From positions 59,441,350 through 59,505,349 of the forward strand of contig NC_089851.1 in the NCBI RefSeq assembly GCF_036373705.1: a DNA stretch of 64,000 nt. Direction: 5' to 3'. Source of the stretch: Amia ocellicauda. Taxonomy: Eukaryota; Chordata; Actinopteri; Amiiformes; Amiidae. The translations under genes and the position numbers were made by a program. Position 1 is the stretch's first letter, and each line of letters begins with the position of its first letter. Shown here piece after piece: positions 56,147-64,000 of the stretch. A model generated the notes under the pieces. That model ran no database searches and was not told the DNA's origin. It saw nothing but the letters and a program-made list of their open reading frames with translations.

Positions 56147-56624
56147 AAGTTAACGGACGGTGTCGCAGTTTCTGCTGGGCAAGCACGTAACTGCTTGGGG
56201 CAGACCGGGAGACCTACGCTCACTGACTGATAGCATGGACTGTAGCGCTGAAGTGTCTTTCCAGAACGGTAACCGTATCCCCAGTGAGACAGCACTGAGA
56301 GCATGGTTCAGCAGGCCCGCAAACAACTGAAAAGAATGCCTCTCCTTTGGTGCAGCTCAGGAGTACACGTTCAGCAAAGGTCTCCATAACAAGCCGGCAA
56401 ACCACATTTCGTGCTCCTCCTCCTCCTCAACAACAACAACGAACTTGTAAAATACACATTTTCTTTAAAGAAAACAAAACACACAGATGACAGTCTGATT
56501 TCCCATCAGCTATACAGGCAACAGTATCTGAGGTCGATAGCCCTCCCTTGTGCAGAGGAGCCCAGAAGCCAGCCTTCAAGAGCAAATGAACGAACACTTC
56601 GGTGACTGCAAAGTGGGGCCAAGT

Positions 56625-56696
56625 GGGCTCGTCCTGGAGTTGAACCCAGGGCCTCTCACACCCTCAGCAAGAATCATACCCCTAGACCAACGAGCC
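56625..56696 (-). tRNA. tRNA-Pro(AGG)-like, G33
   Basis: Loop TGAGGGT. It is the first copy whose 5' flank has the CTGATTGGGG variant that marks later AGG units. Confidence 0.7.
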
Positions 56697-57215
56697 AAGT
56701 TAACGGACAGTGTCGCAGTTTCTGCTGGGCAAGCGTGTAACTGATTGGGGCAGACCGGGAGACCTACGCTTACTGACTGATAGCATGGACTGTAGCGCTG
56801 ACGAGTCTTTCCAGAACGGTAACCGTATCCCCAGTGAGACAGCACTGAGAGCATGGTTCAGCAGGCCTGCAAACAACTGAAAAGAATGCCTCTCCTTTGG
56901 TGCAGCTCAGGTGTACAGGTTCAACAAAGGTCTCCATAACAAGCCGGTAAACCACATTTCGTCCTCCTCCTCCTCAACAACACACTACATGTCCTCCTCC
57001 TCCTCAACAACAACAACAACAACAACAACAACGAACTTGTAAAAACACATTTTCTTTAAAGAAAACAAAACACACAGATGGCAGTCTGACTTCCCATCAC
57101 CTACACAGCCAACAGTATCTGAGGTTGAAAGACCTCCCTGGTGCAGAGGAGCCCAGAAGCCAAACATCGAGAGAGAACAAACGAACGCTTCAGAGAATGC
57201 AAAGCGGGGCCAAGC

Positions 57216-57287
57216 GGGCTCGTCCGGGAGTTGAACCCGGGACCTCTTGCACCCAAAGCGAGAATCATACCCCTAGACCAACGAGCC
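57216..57287 (-). tRNA. tRNA-Pro(TGG), near intact
   Basis: Loop TTTGGGT with T33. One anticodon-stem pair is changed (GCAAG for GCGAG). Acceptor and T arm are intact. Confidence 0.85.
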
Positions 57288-57763
57288 AAGTTAACGGACG
57301 GTGTCGCAGTTTCTGCTGGGCAAGCACGTAACTGCTTGGGGCAGACCGGGAGACCTACGCTCACTGACTGATAGCATGGACTGTAGCGCTGAAGTGTCTT
57401 TCCAGAACGGTAACCGTATCCCCAGTGAGACAGCACTGAGAGCATGGTTCAGCAGGCCCGCAAACAACTGAAAAGAATGCCTCTCCTTTGGTGCAGCTCA
57501 GGAGTACACGTTCAGCAAAGGTCTCCATAACAAGCCGGCAAACCACATTTCGTGCTCCTCCTCCTCCTCAACAACAACAACGAACTTGTAAAATACACAT
57601 TTTCTTTAAAGAAAACAAAACACACAGATGACAGTCTGATTTCCCATCAGCTATACAGGCAACAGTATCTGAGGTCGATAGCCCTCCCTGGTGCAGAGGA
57701 GCCCAGAAGCCAAACATCGAGAGAACAAACGAACACTTCGGTGACTGCAAAGTGGGGCCAAGT

Positions 57764-57835
57764 GGGCTCGTCCTGGAGTTGAACCCAGGGCCTCTCACAC
57801 CCTCAGCAAGAATCATACCTCTAGACCAACGAGCC
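57764..57835 (-). tRNA. tRNA-Pro(AGG)-like, G33
   Basis: Loop TGAGGGT plus one D-loop change. It is the first of eight consecutive AGG-type copies. Confidence 0.7.
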
Positions 57836-58347
57836 AAGTTAACGGACAGTGTCGCAGTTTCTGCTGGGCAAGCGCGTAACTGATTGGGGCAGACCGGGAG
57901 ACCTACGCTTACTGACTGATAGCATGGACTGTAGCGCTGACGAGTCTTTCCAGAACGGTAACCGTATCCCCAGTGAGACAGCACTGAGAGCATGGTTCAG
58001 CAGGCCTGCAAACAACTGAAAAGAATGCCTCTCCTTTGGTGCAGCTCAGGTGTACAGGTTCAACAAAGGTCTCCATAACAAGCCGGTAAACCACATTTCG
58101 TCCTCCTCCTCCTCAACAACACACTACATGTCCTCCTCCTCCTCAACAACAACAACAACAACAACAACGAACTTGTAAAAACACATTTTCTTTAAAGAAA
58201 ACAAAACACACAGATGGCAGTCTGACTTCCCATCACCTACACAGCCAACAGTATGAGGTTGAAAGACCTCCCTGGTGCAGAGGAGCCCAGAAGCCAAACA
58301 TCGAGAGAACAAACGAACACTTCGGTGACTGCAAAGTGGGGCCAAGT

Positions 58348-58419
58348 GGGCTCGTCCTGGAGTTGAACCCAGGGCCTCTCACACCCTCAGCAAGAATCAT
58401 ACCCCTAGACCAACGAGCC
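58348..58419 (-). tRNA. tRNA-Pro(AGG)-like, G33
   Basis: Loop TGAGGGT. Apparently identical to the consensus of the eight-copy block. Confidence 0.7.
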
Positions 58420-58728
58420 AAGTTAACGGACAGTGTCGCAGTTTCTGCTGGGCAAGCGCGTAACTGATTGGGGCAGACCGGGAGACCTACGCTTACTGAC
58501 TGATAGCATGGACTGTAGCGCTGACGAGTCTTTCCAGAACGGTAACCGTATCCCCAGTGAGACAGCACTGAGAGCATGGTTCAGCAGGCCTGCAAACAAC
58601 TGAAAAGAATGCCTCTCCTTTGGTGCAGCTCAGGTGTACAGGTTCAACAAAGGTCTCCATAACAAGCCGGTAAACCACATTTCGTCCTCCTCCTCCTCAA
58701 CAACACACTACATGTCCTCCTCCTCCTC

Positions 58729-58760
<32 letters not shown>

Positions 58761-58942
58761 CGAACTTGTAAAAACACATTTTCTTTAAAGAAAACAAAAC
58801 ACACAGATGGCAGTCTGACTTCCCATCACCTACACAGCCAACAGTATCTGAGGTTGAAAGACCTCCCTGGTGCAGAGGAGCCCAGAAGCCAAACATCGAG
58901 AGAACAAACGAACACTTCGGTGACTGCAAAGTGGGGCCAAGT

Positions 58943-59014
58943 GGGCTCGTCCTGGAGTTGAACCCAGGGCCTCTCACACCCTCAGCAAGAATCATACCCC
59001 TAGACCAACGAGCC
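58943..59014 (-). tRNA. tRNA-Pro(AGG)-like, G33
   Basis: Block consensus, loop TGAGGGT. Confidence 0.7.
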
Positions 59015-59323
59015 AAGTTAACAGACAGTGTCGCAGTTTCTGCTGGGCAAGCGCGTAACTGATTGGGGCAGACCGGGAGACCTACGCTTACTGACTGATA
59101 GCATGGACTGTAGCGCTGACGAGTCTTTCCAGAACGGTAACCGTATCCCGAGTGAGACAGCACTGAGAGCATGGTTCAGCAGGCCTGCAAACAACTGAAA
59201 AGAATGCCTCTCCTTTGGTGCAGCTCAGGTGTACAGGTTCAACAAAGGTCTCCATAACAAGCCGGTAAACCACATTTCGTCCTCCTCCTCCTCAACAACA
59301 CACTACATGTCCTCCTCCTCCTC

Positions 59324-59361
<38 letters not shown>

Positions 59362-59543
59362 CGAACTTGTAAAAACACATTTTCTTTAAAGAAAACAAAA
59401 CACACAGATGGCAGTCTGACTTCCCATCACCTACACAGCCAACAGTATCTGAGGTTGAAAGACCTCCCTGGTGCAGAGGAGCCCAGAAGCCAAACATCGA
59501 GAGAACAAACGAACACTTCGGTGACTGCAAAGTGGGGCCAAGT

Positions 59544-59615
59544 GGGCTCGTCCTGGAGTTGAACCCAGGGCCTCTCACACCCTCAGCAAGAATCATACCC
59601 CTAGACCAACGAGCC
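59544..59615 (-). tRNA. tRNA-Pro(AGG)-like, G33
   Basis: Block consensus, loop TGAGGGT. Confidence 0.7.
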
Positions 59616-60129
59616 AAGTTAACAGACAGTGTCGCAGTTTCTGCTGGGCAAGCGCGTAACTGATTGGGGCAGACCGGGAGACCTACGCTTACTGACTGAT
59701 AGCATGGACTGTAGCGCTGACGAGTCTTTCCAGAACGGTAACCGTATCCCCAGTGAGACAGCACTGAGAGCATGGTTCCTCAGGCCTGCAAACAACTGAA
59801 AAGAATGCCTCTCCTTTGGTGCAGCTCAGGTGTACAGGTTCAACAAAGGTCTCCATAACAAGCCGGTAAACCACATTTCGTCCTCCTCCTCCTCAACAAC
59901 ACACTACATGTCCTCCTCCTCCTCAACAACAACAACAACAACAACAACGAACTTGTAAAAACACATTTTCTTTAAAGAAAACAAAACACACAGATGGCAG
60001 TCTGACTTCCCATCACCTACACAGCCAACAGTATCTGAGGTTGAAAGACCTCCCTGGTGCAGAGGAGCCCAGAAGCCAAACATCGAGAGAACAAACGAAC
60101 ACTTCGGTGACTGCAAAGTGGGGCCAAGT

Positions 60130-60201
60130 GGGCTCGTCCTGGAGTTGAACCCAGGGCCTCTCACACCCTCAGCAAGAATCATACCCCTAGACCAACGAGC
60201 C
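60130..60201 (-). tRNA. tRNA-Pro(AGG)-like, G33
   Basis: Block consensus, loop TGAGGGT. Confidence 0.7.
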
Positions 60202-60718
60202 AAGTTAACGGACAGTGTCGCAGTTTCTGCTGGGCAAGCGCGTAACTGATTGGGGCAGACCGGGAGACCTACGCTTACTGACTGATAGCATGGACTGTAG
60301 CGCTGACGAGTCTTTCCAGAACGGTAACCGTATCCCCAGTGAGACAGCACTGAGAGCATGGTTCAGCAGGCCTGCAAACAACTGAAAAGAATGCCTCTCC
60401 TTTGGTGCAGCTCAGGTGTACAGGTTCAACAAAGGTCTCCATAACAAGCCGGTAAACCACATTTCGTCCTCCTCCTCCTCAACAACACACTACATGTCCT
60501 CCTCCTCCTCAACAACAACAACAACAACAACAACAACGAACTTGTAAAAACACATTTTCTTTAAAGAAAACAAAACACACAGATCGCAGTCTGACTTCCC
60601 ATCACCTACACAGCCAACAGTATCTGAGGTTGAAAGACCTCCCTGGTGCAGAGGAGCCCAGAAGCCAAACATCGAGAGAACAAACGAACACTTCGGTGAC
60701 TGCAAAGTGGGGCCAAGT

Positions 60719-60790
60719 GGGCTCGTCCTGGAGTTGAACCCAGGGCCTCTCACACCCTCAGCAAGAATCATACCCCTAGACCAACGAGCC
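60719..60790 (-). tRNA. tRNA-Pro(AGG)-like, G33
   Basis: Block consensus, loop TGAGGGT. Confidence 0.7.
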
Positions 60791-61304
60791 AAGTTAACAG
60801 ACAGTGTCGCAGTTTCTGCTGGGCAAGCGCGTAACTGATTGGGGCAGACCGGGAGACCTACGCTTACTGACTGATAGCATGGACTGTAGCGCTGACGAGT
60901 CTTTCCAGAACGGTAACCGTATCCCCAGTGAGACAGCACTGAGAGCATGGTTCAGCAGGCCTGCAAACAACTGAAAAGAATGCCTCTCCTTTGGTGCAGC
61001 TCAGGTGTACAGGTTCAACAAAGGTCTCCATAACAAGCCGGTAAACCACATTTCGTCCTCCTCCTCCTCAACAACACACTACATGTCCTCCTCCTCCTCA
61101 ACAACAACAACAACAACAACAACGAACTTGTAAAAACACATTTTCTTTAAAGAAAACAAAACACACAGATGGCAGTCTGACTTCCCATCACCTACACAGC
61201 CAACAGTATCTGAGGTTGAAAGACCTCCCTGGTGCAGAGGAGCCCAGAAGCCAAACATCGAGAGAACAAACGAACGCTTCGGTGACTGCAAAGTGGGGCC
61301 AAGT

Positions 61305-61376
61305 GGGCTCGTCCTGGAGTTGAACCCAGGGCCTCTCACACCCTCAGCAAGAATCATACCCCTAGACCAACGAGCC
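61305..61376 (-). tRNA. tRNA-Pro(AGG)-like, G33
   Basis: Block consensus, loop TGAGGGT. Confidence 0.7.
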
Positions 61377-61887
61377 AAGTTAACGGACAGTGTCGCAGTT
61401 TCTGCTGGGCAAGCGCGTAACTGATTGGGGCAGACCGGGAGACCTACGCTTACTGACTGATAGCATGGACTGTAGCGCTGACGAGTCTTTCCAGAACGGT
61501 AACCGTATCCCCAGTGAGACAGCACTGAGAGCATGGTTCAGCAGGCCTGCAAACAACTGAAAAGAATGCCTCTCCTTTGGTGCAGCTCAGGTGTACAGGT
61601 TCAACAAAGGTCTCCATAACAAGCCGGTAAACCACATTTCGTCCTCCTCCTCCTCAACAACACACTACATGTCCTCCTCCTCCTCAACAACAACAACAAC
61701 AACAACGAACTTGTAAAAACACATTTTCTTTAAAGAAAACAAAACACACAGATGGCAGTCTGACTTCCCATCACCTACACAGCCAACAGTATCTGAGGTT
61801 GAAAGACCTCCCTGGTGCAGAGGAGCCCAGAAGCCAAACATCGAGAGAACAAACGAACACTTCGGTGACTGCAAAGTGGGGCCAAGT

Positions 61888-61959
61888 GGGCTCGTCCTGG
61901 AGTTGAACCCAGGGCCTCTCACACCCTCAGCAAAAATCATACCCCTAGACCAACTAGCC
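61888..61959 (-). tRNA. tRNA-Pro(AGG)-like, G33, degenerate
   Basis: Loop TGAGGGT, with further changes: acceptor GGCTAGT and an anticodon-stem T. It is the most diverged of the eight-copy block and lies at its edge. Confidence 0.65.
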
Positions 61960-62466
61960 AAGTCAACGGACAGTGCCGCAGTTTCTGCTGGGCAAGCGCG
62001 TAACTGATTGGGGCAGACCGGGAGACCTACGCTTACTGACTGATAGCATGGACTGTAGCGCTGACGAGTCTTTCCAGAACGGTAACCGTATCCCCAGTGA
62101 GACAGCACTGAGAGCATGGTTCAGCAGGCCTGCAAACAACTGAAAAGAATGCCTCTCCTTTGGTGCAGCTCAGGTGTACAGGTTCAACAAAGGTCTCCAT
62201 AAAAAGCCGGTAAACCACAATTCGTCCTCCTCCTCCTCAACAACACACTACATGTCCTCCTCCTCCTCAACAACAACAACAACGAACTTGTAAAAACACA
62301 TTTTCTTTAAAGAAAACAAAACACACAGATGGCAGTCTGACTTCCCATCACCTACACAGCCAACAGTATCTGAGGTTGAAAGACCTCACTGGTGCAGAGG
62401 AGCCCAGAAGCCAAACATCGAGAGACAACAAACGAACGCTTCAGAGAATGCAAAGCGGGGCCAAGC

Positions 62467-62538
62467 GGGCTCGTCGGGGAGTTGAACCCGGGACCTCTCG
62501 CACCCAAAGCCAGAATCATACCCCTAGACCAACGAGCC
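62467..62538 (-). tRNA. tRNA-Pro(TGG), two changes
   Basis: Loop TTTGGGT. The anticodon stem has CTGGC for CTCGC, and the T stem has one C/G change (CGTCGGGG on the plus strand). Confidence 0.75.
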
Positions 62539-63016
62539 AAGTTAACGGACGGTGTCGCAGTTTCTGCTGGGCAAGCACGTAACTGCTTGGGGCAGACCGG
62601 GAGACCTACGCTCACTGACTGATAGCATGGACTGTAGCGCTGAAGTGTCTTTCCAGAACGGTAACCGTATCCCCAGTGAGACAGCACTGAGAGCATGGTT
62701 CAGCAGGCCCGCAAACAACTGAAAAGAATGCCTCTCCTTTGGTGCAGCTCAGGAGTACACGTTCAGCAAAGGTCTCCATAACAAGCCGGCAAACCACATT
62801 TCGTGCTCCTCCTCCTCCTCAACAACAACAACGAACTTGTAAAATACACATTTTCTTTAAAGAAAACAAAACACACAGATGACAGTCTGATTTCCCATCA
62901 GCTATACAGGCAACAGTATCTGAGGTCGATAGCCCTCCCTTGTGCAGAGGAGCCCAGAAGCCAGCCTTCAAGAGCAAATGAACAAACACTTCGGTGACTG
63001 CAAAGTGGGGCCAAGT

Positions 63017-63088
63017 GGGCTCGTCCTGGAGTTGAACCCAGGGCCTCTCACACCCTCAGCAAGAATCATACCCCTAGACCAACGAGCC
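63017..63088 (-). tRNA. tRNA-Pro(AGG)-like, G33
   Basis: Loop TGAGGGT, acceptor fully paired. Confidence 0.7.
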
Positions 63089-63397
63089 AAGTTAACGGAC
63101 AGTGTCGCAGTTTCTCCTGGGCAAGCGCGTAACTGATTGGGGCAGACCGGGAGACCTACGCTTACTGACTGATAGCATGGACTGTAGCGCTGACGAGTCT
63201 TTCCAGAACGGTAACCGTATCCCCAGTGAGACAGCACTGAGAGCATGGTTCAGCAGGCCTGCAAACAACTGAAAAGAATGCCTCTCCTTTGGTGCAGCTC
63301 AGGTGTACAGGTTCAACAAAGGTCTCCATAACAAGCCGGTAAACCACATTTCGTCCTCCTCCTCCTCAACAACACACTACATGTCCTCCTCCTCCTC

Positions 63398-63444
<47 letters not shown>

Positions 63445-63631
63445 CGACGAACTTGTAAAAACACATTTTCTTTAAAGAAAACAAAACACACAGATGGCAG
63501 TCTGACTTCCCATCACCTACACAGCCAACAGTATCTGAGGTTGAAAGACCTCCCTGGTGCAGAGGAGCCCAGAAGCCAAACATCGAGAGAGAACAAACAA
63601 ACGCTTCAGAGAATGCAAAGCGGGGCCAAGC

Positions 63632-63703
63632 GGGCTCGTCCGGGAGTTGAACCCGGGACCTCTCGCACCCAAAGCGAGAATGATACCCCTAGACCAACGA
63701 GCC
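63632..63703 (-). tRNA. tRNA-Pro(TGG), near intact
   Basis: All arms pair; loop TTTGGGT. There is one D-loop change (TATCATT for TATGATT). It is the last complete copy in the window. Confidence 0.85.
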
Positions 63704-64000
63704 AAGTTAACGAACGGTGTCGCAGTTTCTGCTGGGCAAGCACGTAACTGCTTGGGGCAGACCGGGAGACCTACGCTCACTGACTGATAGCATGGACTGT
63801 AGCGCTGAAGTGTCTTTCCAGAACGGTAACCGTATCCCCAGTGAGACAGCACTGAGAGCATGGTTCAGCAGGCCCGCAAACAACTGAAAAGAATGCCTCT
63901 CCTTTGGTGCAGCTCAGGAGTACACGTTCAGCAAAGGTCTCCATAACAAGCCGGCAAACCACATTTCGTGCTCCTCCTCCTCCTCAACAACAACAACGAA

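Larger units (their letters stand above)
50940..64000. repeat. tandem array of tRNA-Pro-containing units (550-615 bp)
   Basis: Units repeat from about 50.95 kb to the window end. Each holds, on the plus strand: GGAGCCCAGAAGCC, the minus-strand tRNA-Pro, CAGTTTCTGCTGGGCAAG, GGGGCAGACCGGGAGACCTA, AGAGCATGGTTCAGCAGGCC, CTCCATAACAAGCCGG, a CTC/CAA microsatellite and the palindrome TTTTCTTTAAAGAAAA. The first two units (50.95-51.4 kb) lack the tRNA part. Two spacer lengths exist, about 550 and 580-615 bp, the longer with an extra CTCCTCAACAACACACTACA block. All ORFs in the array are side effects of the repeat. No terminal unit is reached at 64,000. Confidence 0.95.

Noticed and set aside
51421-63962. 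Many recurring ORFs of 60-156 residues in the tandem array, some conserved from unit to unit
   Set aside because: They cross the tRNA genes and microsatellites on both strands, are conserved only because the units are, and have poly-Val or Leu/Asn runs from CAA/CTC repeats. No start context or domain supports them.
50940-64000. CRISPR-like regular repeats
   Set aside because: The units are 550-615 bp long, contain tRNA genes and have no short repeat/spacer pattern; the genome is eukaryotic.

Overview
This is vertebrate genomic DNA, most likely from a ray-finned fish. The evidence is the repeat content: Tc1/mariner elements of two fish-typical families, a PIF/Harbinger element with its miniature derivative, CR1/L2-like and L1/Tx1-clade LINEs, a Polinton/Maverick virus-like element, and vertebrate-type tRNA genes. 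The species cannot be fixed from sequence alone. I see no intact ordinary host protein-coding gene. Almost everything readable is mobile-element or tRNA-derived, and most reading frames are broken.

Layout. 1-4.63 kb is AT-rich non-coding DNA with microsatellites and one possible exon near 0.82-0.93 kb. From 4.63 to 29.7 kb a tandem repeat with a unit of about 2.2 kb runs through the window, and each unit is split by a different insertion. Unit 1 holds a near-complete 12.2-kb Polinton (6097-18296). Unit 2 holds a 2.8-kb DNA-transposon-like element (19253-22073). Unit 3 holds a 5-kb Harbinger element (24225-29181), which itself contains a Tc1 element (26164-27744). From 29.7 to 40.8 kb there is an L1/Tx1-like LINE, a CR1-like fragment, a truncated second Polinton left end (32697 to about 34700), a CR1/L2-like LINE with esterase and endonuclease domains, a second Tc1 copy, and pieces of a multi-exon TE-type gene on the minus strand that appear to have been one locus before these insertions.

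From 41 to 50.5 kb there is a degenerate multi-isotype tRNA cluster (Leu, Asp, Ser, Asn, Thr) invaded by Tx1-clade LINE sequence. At 49.07-50.08 kb lies a minisatellite. From about 51 kb to the window end, and presumably beyond, is a tandem array of 550-615-bp units. Each unit carries one minus-strand tRNA-Pro gene or relative: 22 copies are visible, with CGG, TGG and AGG-type anticodons. The 14 AGG-type copies have all lost the universal U33.

The Polinton is arranged as two convergent blocks. Protein-primed DNA polymerase B, a packaging-ATPase remnant and two small virion-type proteins are on the plus strand. Adenain-like protease, major capsid protein, a pVI-like protein, a penton-like minor capsid protein and a chromodomain integrase are on the minus strand. 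A tRNA-Leu-like gene sits between the integrase and the right terminal repeat. Nearly every gene carries frameshifts or stops, so the element is a fossil. Its 6-bp target duplication and the empty site in the neighbouring repeat unit can be read directly.
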